From Allocoleopsis franciscana PCC 7113 (GTDB lineage Bacteria; Cyanobacteriota; Cyanobacteriia; Cyanobacteriales; Coleofasciculaceae): a DNA stretch of 64,000 nt. How positions within the stretch are numbered: position 1 is the stretch's first letter; each line of letters begins with the position of its first letter. The notes under the pieces are model-generated. The model did no database searches and was not told where the DNA came from. It saw only the letters and a list, made by a program, of their open reading frames with translations. Shown piece after piece: positions 8,302-16,066 of this stretch. Location: assembly GCF_000317515.1 (NCBI RefSeq), contig NC_019738.1:1215501-1279500 (forward strand), in the 5' to 3' direction. The translations under genes were made by a program, and so were the position numbers.

Positions 8302-9036
8302 ATGGTTGAGGCACCCAAACAATTTTCCGTGCTGGGTCTACCGATTCACCTCTTAGATGACTATGACCACTGGCTAGGGACTCGTCTACTCCAGAGGGTG
8401 GGAAGTCATGTGGTGACCCTGAACGCAGAAATGGCAATACAGGCAGAACACAACGATGCACTCGCTGGAATTATCCGAAAAGCAGACTTGGTGATTCCTG
8501 ATGGTTCTGGGGTCATTCTTTACTTATGGCTTCAGGGTCAACGAGGGCGACGCTGTCCAGGCATTGAACTGGCTGAGTCTGTACTGCGGCAGGCTGGGGA
8601 ATTAGGTAAGTCTTGCCCAGTGGTTTTCTATGGGGGTTCTCCTGGTGTTGCTCAAAAGGCGCGTCAGGTTTGGCAAGACAAGCTTCCAGAACTGGCGATC
8701 GCAGGAATTGAACATGGTTACCTCTCACCCGAAGAAGAACAGAAATTCAAGCAAATGCTCAAAGACCAACAACCCGGTTTGATTTTGGTTGGCTTGGGTG
8801 TTCCTCGTCAAGAGTTGTGGATTGCCCAAAATCGCCACCTGTGCCCTCAGGCGACTTGGATTGGGGTTGGGGGTAGCTTTGATATTTGGGCGGGGATTAA
8901 AACCCGTGCGCCTGTATGGTTACGTGAGAATCACTTGGAATGGCTATATCGGCTGTATCAAGAACCTTGGCGTTGGCGGCGAATGATGGCTTTGCCCCAG
9001 TTTGCCCTTAAAGCTATTGGTCAGCGCTTGGCTTGA
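8302..9036 (+). CDS. WecG/TagA/CpsF family glycosyltransferase (GT26)
   Basis: The family core begins at KQFSVLGLPIHLLDDY, so ATG 8302 is the best start; the frame is open back to GTG 8233. Family motifs appear in order: VTLNAEM, PDGSGV, the GLGVPRQELWI segment and VGGSFDIWAG, then RAPVWLRENHLEWLYR and a basic C-terminus WRWRRMM. These enzymes add N-acetylmannosaminuronate or a related sugar to a lipid-linked intermediate for surface polysaccharide synthesis, at the inner face of the membrane. The actual sugar cannot be read from sequence. The gene ends with a good terminator and is separate from ftsE. Confidence 0.9.
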   Translation: MVEAPKQFSVLGLPIHLLDDYDHWLGTRLLQRVGSHVVTLNAEMAIQAEHNDALAGIIRKADLVIPDGSGVILYLWLQGQRGRRCPGIELAESVLRQAGELGKSCPVVFYGGSPGVAQKARQVWQDKLPELAIAGIEHGYLSPEEEQKFKQMLKDQQPGLILVGLGVPRQELWIAQNRHLCPQATWIGVGGSFDIWAGIKTRAPVWLRENHLEWLYRLYQEPWRWRRMMALPQFALKAIGQRLA

Positions 9037-9059
9037 ACAAAATATTTGCCCAAAAATAG

Positions 9060-9089
9060 GGGTAGGTAGGGTTACCTGCCCACTTTTTG
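9060..9089 (+). terminator. Terminator after the WecG-family gene
   Basis: GGGTAGGTA pairs with TACCTGCCC (one G-T wobble) around a four-base loop, followed by ACTTTTTGT. Confidence 0.7.
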
Positions 9090-9137
9090 TATTAATGTAT
9101 TGGATTCACGATTTATTTCATTTGCGATCGCTTGTCT

Positions 9138-9881
9138 ATGACGACCGTCTTGGGTCACCCCAGTAATAGCCAAACTCAACCCGATGTGGCTGCCAACGCC
9201 ACAACCAGCCCAAATCCTGTAATGGTGAAATTACAAGGAGTGACAAAAAGTTATCCGAATGGCAGCTTGGGCGTGTTTGACCTCAGTTTAGAGGTGAAGC
9301 GAGGAGATTTTTTATTGATTACTGGTCCTTCGGGGGCGGGGAAATCAACCTTGCTGAAGCTGCTTTATGGTGCAGAACGCCCTAGTTCTGGAGAGGTAAT
9401 CGTCGATGATTTGAATGTGGGGAAGTTAAGGGGCGATCGCTTATCGTTGCTGCGTCGTCGCATCGGTGTTGTGTTTCAAGACTACAAACTGATTCCGACG
9501 CGGACTGTATCGGAGAATATTGCTTTTGTCTTGTGGGCACAAGGCTACACCCGCAAGGAAATTCAGCGCCGTTTACCACCCACGTTGAAGGTTGTAGGTT
9601 TGCAACACAAAGCGAACTGTTTTCCCGACGAACTCTCAGGGGGAGAGCAACAGCGGGTAAGTCTAGCGCGTGCGATCGTGGGGACACCTCCCGTATTGCT
9701 AGCGGATGAACCCACGGGTAACCTCGATCCCGATAATTCTCGGCAGGTATTAAATATTCTCAAGAAACTCAATGGGATGGGTGCGACGGTGATTGTAACG
9801 ACTCATGATGAGCAGTTGGTACAGATGTCAAGACAGCCCGTTGTGCAGTTACGGGAAGGGCGTTTGTATCGAGGTTTTTGA
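9138..9881 (+). CDS. ftsE: Cell-division ABC ATPase FtsE
   Basis: About 247 residues from ATG 9138 (a TTG two codons upstream is possible). Walker [11 protein letters not shown]-loop [10 protein letters not shown], signature [15 protein letters not shown], Walker [13 protein letters not shown] and the switch His in VTTHD are all intact. The spacing and the [16 protein letters not shown] segment are typical of FtsE, which with FtsX couples septal peptidoglycan hydrolysis to division. A 27-residue polar N-terminal extension precedes the ABC core. No ftsX lies next to it in this window, so the permease would have to be elsewhere. A LolD-like transporter ATPase is the main alternative. Confidence 0.85.
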   Translation: MTTVLGHPSNSQTQPDVAANATTSPNPVMVKLQGVTKSYPNGSLGVFDLSLEVKRGDFLLITGPSGAGKSTLLKLLYGAERPSSGEVIVDDLNVGKLRGDRLSLLRRRIGVVFQDYKLIPTRTVSENIAFVLWAQGYTRKEIQRRLPPTLKVVGLQHKANCFPDELSGGEQQRVSLARAIVGTPPVLLADEPTGNLDPDNSRQVLNILKKLNGMGATVIVTTHDEQLVQMSRQPVVQLREGRLYRGF

Positions 9882-9924
9882 GTTAAGCACCTTTGAGGGT
9901 TGCGATCGCACCTTCCCCTGTAAT

Positions 9925-10395
9925 CTAGTCCGCATTCAACACTTTACGAAACACAATCTTATCAGCGCCCGCTGTGTAGAAGTCCCGGATGCGAGCCTCC
10001 TCCTCGTAGCCGCACTTGGCGTAAAACGTCCGTGTGCGCTCTAAGTTTGCTAAAGTTTCCACTAGTAGCATTCGTCCACCGCGCGCCTTTAATGTTTCTT
10101 CAACGTAGCGCATCAGTTTCCTACCGCGTCCTTGTCCCTGGCGGTTGGGGTGAATGGCGATCAATTGTAGGTTCCACGTCTGATCGGTCATCCGTTCAGG
10201 CTCACAGTAGGCGACTCCCACCGGCCCGTCTTTGTCATCCTCGTCTGTAAGCCAGAAGGAATCACTGTCGGTGTTGCCGCCGAAGTAATCAGCCAGCATT
10301 TTACCGAGAGCCTCAAGCTCGTTCGGCTCGAAACCGATTGTGCTGGCTACGGCAATCAGCGCTGCTGCATCTTCGGGTTTTGTTGGTCGGATCAT
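9925..10395 (-). CDS. GNAT-family N-acetyltransferase
   Basis: 156 residues from ATG 10395. The acetyl-CoA-binding motif A is IHPNRQGQGRGRKLMRYVEE (residues about 95-114, the Q/RxxGxG/A pattern), followed by the beta-strand LLVETLAN and C-terminal RTFYAKCGYEEEARIRDFY. These match small-molecule GNAT enzymes that acetylate amino groups. The substrate is unknown. It converges with ftsE and stands alone; a 19-bp palindrome sits 13 bases upstream of its start codon. Confidence 0.9.
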   Translation of the reverse strand: MIRPTKPEDAAALIAVASTIGFEPNELEALGKMLADYFGGNTDSDSFWLTDEDDKDGPVGVAYCEPERMTDQTWNLQLIAIHPNRQGQGRGRKLMRYVEETLKARGGRMLLVETLANLERTRTFYAKCGYEEEARIRDFYTAGADKIVFRKVLNAD

Positions 10396-10407
10396 GGAAA
10401 ACTTAAA

Positions 10408-10426
10408 TATATGCTTGACGCATATA
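10408..10426. promoter_or_regulatory. Palindrome upstream of the GNAT gene, candidate operator
   Basis: TATATGC (10408-10414) and GCATATA (10420-10426) form a perfect inverted repeat with a five-base spacer, 13 bases before the GNAT start codon. The position suits an operator or an overlapping -10 element. No regulator is identified. Confidence 0.5.
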
Positions 10427-10621
10427 ATAACTACCGGATTTGCTATGTGACGAGTGATGAAACAAGCTGCTTCAATTATCCAGTGGGTAAACGTTACTGC
10501 GAATTGACTTAACGCGGATAAATGCAGCCTATAGCTAGCTAGATGTTGCCTGCTTGGATGCTTATCTTAAAAATAGTCCTCTTTCGTCATTTTTAGAAGA
10601 TGCGATCGCACCTTCCTCTCC

Positions 10622-10885
10622 TCACCCCTCCCCCTCATGCGATCGCTTCTGTGGCCCAAACTCGTCAGGCAACTCCTCAATACTTTTGCCCAATATCTTA
10701 CATAGTGCCTTCATTTGAGGCACACTCATCATTGCCGGAGAAGCGCCTCTCTCCCAACGGCTGATTGTCGCGCTTGCTACACCAATAATTCTGGCTAGTC
10801 CCTCTTGAGACAACCCAGCCTCTTCTCGAAGCTTCTTCAACGGAGATTCACTCTCCTGTGAGCCAGATGTGTTTCTTTTCGCCAT
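10622..10885 (-). CDS. XRE-family HTH repressor
   Basis: 87 residues from ATG 10885. Residues 15-75 are a Cro/CI-type helix-turn-helix: PLKKLREEAGLSQEGLARII, then VASATISRWERG, ending ALCKILGKSIEEL. There is no effector or toxin domain. A perfect palindrome and a half-site lie directly upstream of its start, so it is probably autoregulated. No toxin or prophage gene is adjacent, which leaves the target beyond itself unknown. Confidence 0.9.
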   Translation of the reverse strand: MAKRNTSGSQESESPLKKLREEAGLSQEGLARIIGVASATISRWERGASPAMMSVPQMKALCKILGKSIEELPDEFGPQKRSHEGEG

Positions 10886-10887
10886 AC

Positions 10888-10921
10888 ATTGTCTAAATAA
10901 ATGCTCTAGACAATTTGTCTA
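10888..10921. promoter_or_regulatory. Operator for the XRE regulator (TAGACAA-T-TTGTCTA plus half-site)
   Basis: A perfect 15-bp palindrome TAGACAATTTGTCTA lies at 10907-10921, and a further half-site ATTGTCTA at 10888-10895, both within 36 bases of the repressor start codon. This is the usual layout of an autoregulated Cro/CI-type gene. Binding is inferred. Confidence 0.65.
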
Positions 10922-11353
10922 ATTTATGGAATGATAAAGATGGACATAAAAACAGACAGGAAATCCGGAAAGCCACCTCAAGGCTAGTTAGGTACTTCCT
11001 TGGATATCCTTTTGGATGCCTGCTGCTATCTCAGTGTCTTACAAAAACTGTCATCTCACCACAACCTTGTAGGCGATTTTGATTGGAGCGCTCATTGCGA
11101 TCGCCTGTGAGGTTGCCATACCTGCCTATTGCAGAACCTGTGTACATCGTCAGAGTTCTCGCCAATTCGCTGTGCCCATATCACTTTTTACTGGGATGGC
11201 ATGTCAATCGCAGCCTAATCCCCCAGTTCCTCATCCTCACTAAAGCTCCGGTTTCCCTACCAGGGAAGCAGAGAACAGTACCCCTCTCCTGCCAGGAGAG
11301 GGGTTAGGGGAGAGGTCAATCCGCAAAGTGTCAACGCTTACCAGGAGTGCCTA
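10922..11353. other. Intergenic region with repeats
   Basis: No supported gene. An open frame at 11083-11307 runs through palindromes and a dispersed repeat and has no coding signature. The repeat content from 11235 is listed separately. Confidence 0.4.
11235..11303. repeat. Dispersed repeat plus tandem palindromes
   Basis: CCTCACTAAAGCTCCGGTT at 11235-11253 also occurs at 26357-26375 and inverted at 48535-48554. It is followed by a small palindrome TTCCCTACCAGGGAA and a 23-bp perfect palindrome at 11281-11303 with arms CCCCTCTCCTG. Confidence 0.75.
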
Positions 11354-11560
11354 ATGACCTACCAAACTCAACTATTTCCTTGGTGTATCATTCGCCCCCA
11401 TCCCAACATGCGACAGACGATTGTTGCCCGTTTCCGTCGTCGCTGCGATGCCGAGGCTCATTTAAGAATTCTCCGCCAGCTACTCCCCACCGCCCCTCAC
11501 ACCATCATCTTCGACCTCACACCCGAAACTCCAGACCAAGATAGTGAGGGGACAAAATGA
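11354..11560 (+). CDS. Small basic hypothetical protein, 68 residues
   Basis: ATG 11354 to TGA 11560. The protein contains FPWCIIRPHPNMRQTIVARF and ends with a TIIFDLTP segment, a pattern I associate with small conserved cyanobacterial proteins, though I cannot name a family. Its stop codon overlaps the next start (ATGA), so the two are translationally coupled. A frame one codon series earlier at 11347 is a shadow. Function unknown. Confidence 0.65.
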   Translation: MTYQTQLFPWCIIRPHPNMRQTIVARFRRRCDAEAHLRILRQLLPTAPHTIIFDLTPETPDQDSEGTK

Positions 11561-11886
11561 TAACCAGCTTATTTCGGCAGATTCAGCCCGCTCAACGATT
11601 TCGCCTCAGCCTCCGCTACATTGCCTGTTTGCTGAAAATTCCCGTCTCTGCAATTGTTCGGATCGAAAGCTGGGCGTATGTTCTCTTTGTCCATCGCCGC
11701 GATAAAGGAGGTCAATTCGTCAGCTACCGTACACTGAACCGATGGATGAGAACCATTACCCACATGATTCAAACCAGTCCCACCCTAGAAGACTTAAAGC
11801 AACTAGGATTGTGGATTCAACAGGAATCCGTAAATTTTGAGGATAGATATTCTCCCAAAGAACTAAATTACCTGCGCCGACTCTGA
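11557..11886 (+). CDS. Hypothetical protein, 109 residues, coupled to upstream gene
   Basis: ATG 11557 overlaps the TGA of the preceding gene by four bases. The product is basic with helical segments: LSLRYIACLLKIPVSAIVR, a central VLFVHRRDKGGQFVSYRTL strand region, and a C-terminal helix with LEDLKQLGLWIQQE. No known domain is recognised. The strict overlap suggests the two small proteins work together or are made in equal amount. Confidence 0.65.
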   Translation: MITSLFRQIQPAQRFRLSLRYIACLLKIPVSAIVRIESWAYVLFVHRRDKGGQFVSYRTLNRWMRTITHMIQTSPTLEDLKQLGLWIQQESVNFEDRYSPKELNYLRRL

Positions 11887-12084
11887 GGAAAACGCCGAGA
11901 TCAACTTCGCAATTCTAAAGAAACATTGAATTGACCAAAGAAACATTACGGTTGGAGGAAATAGCTGGTGAATCTTGCTATAGTGAGAGTAAGAATTTTA
12001 CATTGGTACTTTCCGGCTCTTTTTTAATTCTTGGGTCTGTCGGAAAAGCATTTCGTCAAAAAAATTATTGCACAAGAGGTTTTG

Positions 12085-12309
12085 ATGGTCGCACATCTGA
12101 ATCAGTTAGAGCGTGTTTCTGAAAAGCTCAAAAAAACCCTAGAGTGGGAAGCCCGTAATCCTTCAACCGATAGAAGAGATGAAGTCGCAACCTTACTCAA
12201 TTCTGAGCGTTTGGTCTCCTACTACAACGCCTGCGTCTGGTGGAACGGATGCTACTATTGCAAAGATGATACCGGTTCTTGGTATTGCGTTAAATGTTGT
12301 TTCTTTTAG
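12085..12309 (+). CDS. Small protein with Cys/aromatic-rich C-terminus, 74 residues
   Basis: The best start is ATG 12085, with AAGAGG eight bases before it; the frame is open to TTG 12031. Residues 1-48 are a charged helical, leader-like region (LNQLERVSEKLKKTLEWEA). The last 25 residues hold six Cys and many aromatics: CVWWNGCYYCKDDTGSWYC then VKCCFF. Two CxxC pairs eight residues apart could bind zinc. A helical leader plus Cys-rich tail also resembles a ribosomally synthesised peptide precursor, but no modifying enzyme is nearby. The overlapping frame at 12179-12370 is a shadow. Function unknown. Confidence 0.6.
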   Translation: MVAHLNQLERVSEKLKKTLEWEARNPSTDRRDEVATLLNSERLVSYYNACVWWNGCYYCKDDTGSWYCVKCCFF

Positions 12310-12615
12310 CCACTTTACTCCCTTGAAGACTCAGCGAAGCTGGACAAAATCTATTCCTGTTGTCCTGTAGGGTGGCAAGACCCATCCTACAAACAAATTT
12401 TGCCTAAAACGTGCCTGAAGCTCATCTTTCTGGCTGTCTCTTAACTGTGAATTTTTTGTCTAAAGTATTGAAGAGATAGCTTCACGTCTAACGGATGACT
12501 CATGATTAAAAACTTAATAATCAAGAGCTGAAAAATTTGAAGAAAAGTGCAATACAGGTGTAATATAAAAGATAATCTCTAATGTGGGTAGCCTAATCAG
12601 GTCTGGTCAATATAA
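12310..12615. other. Intergenic region upstream of the riboswitch
   Basis: It holds a hairpin at 12366-12391 (TGTAGGGTGG pairing with CCATCCTACA, one wobble), which may end the Cys-rich gene or belong to a dispersed repeat. The AT-rich stretch from about 12530 probably contains the riboswitch promoter, but no clear consensus is seen. Confidence 0.4.
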
Positions 12616-12738
12616 TCCTTTCAGTAGTCAAAAACCAGATTCAGAGCGGAGGAACCAAATATTGGGGCGAATCTTATTAGATAAGAGAGACACCTTCCAG
12701 TCTTAGCCCGTCAGCTAACTCCGTAGGCAATGGGAGGA
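12616..12738 (+). ncRNA. c-di-AMP riboswitch (ydaO-yuaA type)
   Basis: Conserved elements appear in order: CAGAGCGGAGGAACCAAA near 12642, GGGGCGAATC near 12664, and CCCGTCAGCTAACTCCGTAG near 12707-12726, matching the remembered ydaO consensus (cagagcgg, ggggugaauc, ccgucagcuaac). TCCTTTCA (12616-12623) pairs with TGGGAGGA (12731-12738), closing the P1 helix. It lies 135 bases upstream of a 63-codon gene. c-di-AMP binding normally switches expression off. A further hairpin at about 12787-12825 could be the expression platform, but there is no T-run. Confidence 0.88.
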
Positions 12739-12873
12739 GTACCATCGACACCAGCTTTTTAAGCCGTAGTCATTGAGGTCTCCTAAGCGAATGTCACTGT
12801 AATACAAGTGGCATAGAATCGCTATTGCATGACCCACTTCGTAAACCGTTACAGATGAGTGGAGGTTAGGAGA

Positions 12874-13065
12874 ATGATTTACAGACAATGGAATTTATTC
12901 ACCAGACAAGAAGGGAATTATATTGCCGTTGACTTCACTGACCCAGACGGAAAATTATATAGTGAACCGTTCTGTTTTTACAGTCTTGATGAGGCTTTAT
13001 ATTACGGAAAATTGTGCATTGATCGATTCATTCGCACCAGGATGTTGCAGCCTAAAGAAACTTAA
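12874..13065 (+). CDS. Small orphan protein downstream of the c-di-AMP riboswitch, 63 residues
   Basis: ATG 12874 has GGAGG at 12861-12865, giving a better start than GTG 12859. The sequence begins MIYRQWNLFTRQEGNYIAVD and continues with a SLDEALYYGKLCIDRFI segment. It looks like a compact alpha/beta protein without signal peptide or membrane segment. No family is recognised. It is the first gene after the riboswitch on that strand, and nothing else follows before convergent doxX, so it is presumably the riboswitch's target. Confidence 0.7.
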   Translation: MIYRQWNLFTRQEGNYIAVDFTDPDGKLYSEPFCFYSLDEALYYGKLCIDRFIRTRMLQPKET

Positions 13066-13311
13066 TCCCGTTTAAGGGAATGCTTGACCAAGCTATCGGC
13101 TTGAAGGCTGCTATTTTGGACACAAAGAATCTATCTTTACTAGAGAAATCAGACTTGCTTTCAGGTGATTGAGTTAAGTCTATCGCTAGTTCATTGATTT
13201 TGCTCCTACTAGGTTGACAAGACCTACTAACCCGAAGGGGATACTTAGCGAAAACCCTAACGGGATACTTCGCGATCGCACGATAGAGGCAATGTGCGAT
13301 CGCTTTCTCTT

Positions 13312-13722
13312 TTAAAGTTGAGAAGATTGCCGATTCGGGTTAGACAAATCCGTTTGTGTATCCAAACTAACAGCACCAGCTCCCGCGTAGTATACCATCA
13401 GTAATCCACCAATCAGTCCTAAATTCTTGAGAAACGCGGTCATCTCCTTTGGATCAGCCAAAAAGTTATGAAACACTAAGGTAGTAGGAACCAAGAACAG
13501 GATTAATAAAATCACTCCCCAACGGACTTTGTAGCCGAGGAGTAGTGATATCCCACCCACGATTTGAAAAACAATATTGCCCATTAGCAACAAAGCAGGC
13601 AATGGTAAACCTCTCGCCGCCATCATCTGCTGGGTGTCAGCAAAGGTGAAAATTTTACCTATACCAGAGTGCAGAAAGATTAAAGACAGACAAATCCGTG
13701 CAGCAAGTGGAATGTAATTCAT
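13312..13722 (-). CDS. DoxX-family membrane protein
   Basis: 136 residues from ATG 13722 with four hydrophobic segments. The DoxX signature is clear: LAARICLSLIFLHSGIGKI, then MMAARGLPLPALLL and GGISLLLGYKVRWG. DoxX proteins are integral membrane proteins linked to redox or stress functions. It lies 51 bases downstream of the type II NADH dehydrogenase on the same strand, so the two are likely an operon and this protein may act beside the quinone-reducing enzyme. Confidence 0.88.
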   Translation of the reverse strand: MNYIPLAARICLSLIFLHSGIGKIFTFADTQQMMAARGLPLPALLLMGNIVFQIVGGISLLLGYKVRWGVILLILFLVPTTLVFHNFLADPKEMTAFLKNLGLIGGLLMVYYAGAGAVSLDTQTDLSNPNRQSSQL

Positions 13723-13773
13723 GTCAAATCACCTATATATAATGTCGGCAGTCAAAAGGGATTAGAGTGGTCG

Positions 13774-15099
13774 TTATCCTATATTCTGTTTCGCTCCAGG
13801 TTGATGATCATCTGTAGCCGCAAAGGGTGGAGATTGAATTCCCAGGAATGTCGATTGGGGAAAAATTAGACGTACAAAGCGATCGCCAAATAGGTAATCA
13901 CAAACCCAACTGATGAACACGAGCAGGCTGTTGCGTAAGCCAGGGAGATAATAAAGATGAATACCGAGCCAGAGAAACCAGCCGGGAAATCCCATTAAGG
14001 TCAGCTTATCAGTTTGCGCGACCCCTGCATTGCGTGCAATAATAGCTGCCCGACCTTTGTCCTTGTAGCGAAAGGTTTGAGGGGATAGTCCACGTAATTG
14101 CCGCTTGATATTATTTGCAACAGATGCTCCTTGTTGGATAGCGACGGGGGCGACGGCTGGCAAAGGTTGTCCCTTGTACTCTACATCAGCCACATCACCG
14201 ATCGCATACACCTGGGGCTGATTTGGCAACTGGAGAGTTGGGAGAACGGCAACTTTCCCCTTGGCAGATGGGAATAGTTCCCCCGTGGGAGGGGGTGGAG
14301 ACGCCTCTACACCGGCTGTCCAGATAATCGTCTTTGCCAAGATCGTCGTACCATCTTGAAGATGTACCGCCTGGGGAGTAACTTGGCTAACTTTTGCCTG
14401 TAGGTGAACTTTAACCCCTCTGGTTCGTAGCTGTTTTTGCGTATAGTCACCCAGGCGCTGGGGGTACTCCGCAACTAAGCGATCACCTGATTGCAAAAGT
14501 ATCACCCGCACCTGCTGCAAATCGAGGGTTGGATAATCTTTGACCAAAGGGCCATGCATCAGCTCAACTAAGGCACCCGCTAATTCTACGCCCGTTGGGC
14601 CACCCCCCACAATCACGAACGTGAGAAGCTGCTGGCGTTGGGTTGCGTCTTTTTCCCTGACGGCTTGCTCGAAGCAGGAGAATATGTGGTTGCGTAACGC
14701 GACGGCTTCTTCCAATGTTTTCATCGGCAAGGTGTACTCTCTCGCACCCGGTACTCCCAGATACTGGGATTTACTTCCTGTCGCCAAAATCAAGAAGTCG
14801 TAAGAAATTGCCGAGTCCTCTGTTTCCACAACTTGACCTGCAAAATCAATTTGCTTTACCTCAGCCATCACGAAACGAGCATTCGGTATCCGCCGCAAGA
14901 TTCGGCGTACCGGGTAGGCAATTTGTTCCGGTTCCAGTTCCGCTACCGCTACCTGATACAGCAGAGGAACGAAGGTATGGTAGTTGTTGCGGTCAATCAG
15001 TAGGATTTCGACTCCAGAACGAGCCAACAACTGCGCTGCCTTTAAGCCACCAAAACCAGCTCCGACAATGACGACGCGAGGGCTTCTGGACACCGTCAT
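13774..15099 (-). CDS. ndbB: Type II NAD(P)H:quinone oxidoreductase (NDH-2)
   Basis: 441 residues from ATG 15099; the frame is open to 15213, but the FAD-binding fold begins at residue 8. The first dinucleotide motif is VVIVGAGFGGLKAAQLL, the second is FVIVGGGPTGVELAGAL, and the FAD-contacting TIIWTAGV and YAIGDVAD segments are intact. The C-terminal amphipathic and hydrophobic region (GWFLWLGIHLYYLPGLRN) is the usual membrane-association segment. The enzyme passes electrons from NAD(P)H to plastoquinone without pumping protons. Cyanobacteria have several paralogues, so the exact symbol is tentative. Confidence 0.85.
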   Translation of the reverse strand: MTVSRSPRVVIVGAGFGGLKAAQLLARSGVEILLIDRNNYHTFVPLLYQVAVAELEPEQIAYPVRRILRRIPNARFVMAEVKQIDFAGQVVETEDSAISYDFLILATGSKSQYLGVPGAREYTLPMKTLEEAVALRNHIFSCFEQAVREKDATQRQQLLTFVIVGGGPTGVELAGALVELMHGPLVKDYPTLDLQQVRVILLQSGDRLVAEYPQRLGDYTQKQLRTRGVKVHLQAKVSQVTPQAVHLQDGTTILAKTIIWTAGVEASPPPPTGELFPSAKGKVAVLPTLQLPNQPQVYAIGDVADVEYKGQPLPAVAPVAIQQGASVANNIKRQLRGLSPQTFRYKDKGRAAIIARNAGVAQTDKLTLMGFPGWFLWLGIHLYYLPGLRNSLLVFISWVCDYLFGDRFVRLIFPQSTFLGIQSPPFAATDDHQPGAKQNIG

Positions 15100-15232
15100 G
15101 GGTTTTGTTAAGAGTTGTTTACAAACAATTTGGCAGCTAAAAAACTTTTTTGCCTCTACCAAAAGAGAGAATTGCCATAATCGGTAAATAGTTCTGTAAA
15201 ATAACCGGGGCACTCAAGAGCGATCGCAGCGA

Positions 15233-15421
15233 ATGCAAAATACAGCCGAATACATGTGCGCCTACTGTGGCGAACCGAATTTAACGTTTGTGGATCTGAG
15301 TGCAGGTGGACAGCAGTCCTATGTTGAGGATTGTCAGGTTTGTTGCCGTCCGAATATTTTGTATGTGCGGATTGATGAAGACACTCTCGATATAGAGATT
15401 GATAGTGAATATGAAGGTTGA
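15233..15421 (+). CDS. CPXCG-motif cysteine-rich protein
   Basis: 62 residues from ATG 15233. Two Cys pairs (MCAYCGE and DCQVCCRP) form a zinc-ribbon, followed by an acidic C-terminus (YVRIDEDTLDIEIDSEYEG). This matches the small CPXCG family; here the first pair reads CAYCG instead of CPxCG. Function unknown. It starts divergently from the NDH-2 gene. Confidence 0.85.
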   Translation: MQNTAEYMCAYCGEPNLTFVDLSAGGQQSYVEDCQVCCRPNILYVRIDEDTLDIEIDSEYEG

Positions 15422-15529
15422 GAAAGAAGGCGTGGGGGCGTAAGAACGAAGAGGAATTTCCACCCTAGTCAATTGCAGCATTTCACTGCTTAAATTACAG
15501 ATATCATATCAGCACACCCAACTTAAATC

Positions 15530-15946
15530 ATGGTTCATCAAGAGCAAATTCATCTTTCCACAAATTGTCATGGGGATATGCATGACATTACTGACAAGGT
15601 CAATTCTATTGTTAAGAAGTCAGGCATTAAAACAGGAATGGCTCACGTCTTTAATATTGGTAGTACGGCCTCTATTGGTACGATTGAATTTGAGCCAGGG
15701 CTGCAACGGGACTTACCAGAAATCTTAAATAAACTGATTCCACCGAGTCGAGAATATGGACATGAGCAGATGTGGCACGATGGTAACGGACATTCTCATC
15801 TGCAAGCGACTTGGTTGGGGCCTTCGTTAACTGTACCTGTTAAGAATGGCACGCTAGAGTTAGGAACTTGGCAACAAATTTTTCACCTCGAATGTGATGT
15901 TAAGCCGCGTCAACGAGATATTGTTGTGACGATTTATGGTGAGTAG
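15530..15946 (+). CDS. YjbQ/UPF0047 family protein
   Basis: 138 residues from ATG 15530. The family's glycine-rich and histidine segments are visible: NIGSTASIGTIEFEPG, MWHDGNGHSHLQATWLGPS and the end LGTWQQIFHLECDVKPRQRD. Members bind a metal through the conserved histidines, and some have weak thiamine-phosphate synthase activity. A cytoplasmic housekeeping role is likely. Start agrees with the usual family length. Confidence 0.92.
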   Translation: MVHQEQIHLSTNCHGDMHDITDKVNSIVKKSGIKTGMAHVFNIGSTASIGTIEFEPGLQRDLPEILNKLIPPSREYGHEQMWHDGNGHSHLQATWLGPSLTVPVKNGTLELGTWQQIFHLECDVKPRQRDIVVTIYGE

Positions 15947-16066
15947 AAGTGTTTGGGAGAAGTGCGATTCCCTACGAGATAGCTACTCTGCGAGAACGTA
16001 GGTTAAAACTTGCTATTAACTAACAGCCACGGGTCGATCTAGTCGCTAATTTACACTCTATCCTTT

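Noticed and set aside
11083-11307. Open frame of 74 codons after the XRE gene
   Set aside because: It runs through the dispersed 19-nt repeat and two perfect palindromes, and the translation has no protein-like pattern.
12850-13065. GTG 12859 start for the small riboswitch-controlled gene
   Set aside because: GGAGG at 12861-12865 would lie inside the coding sequence; ATG 12874 has correct spacing to it.
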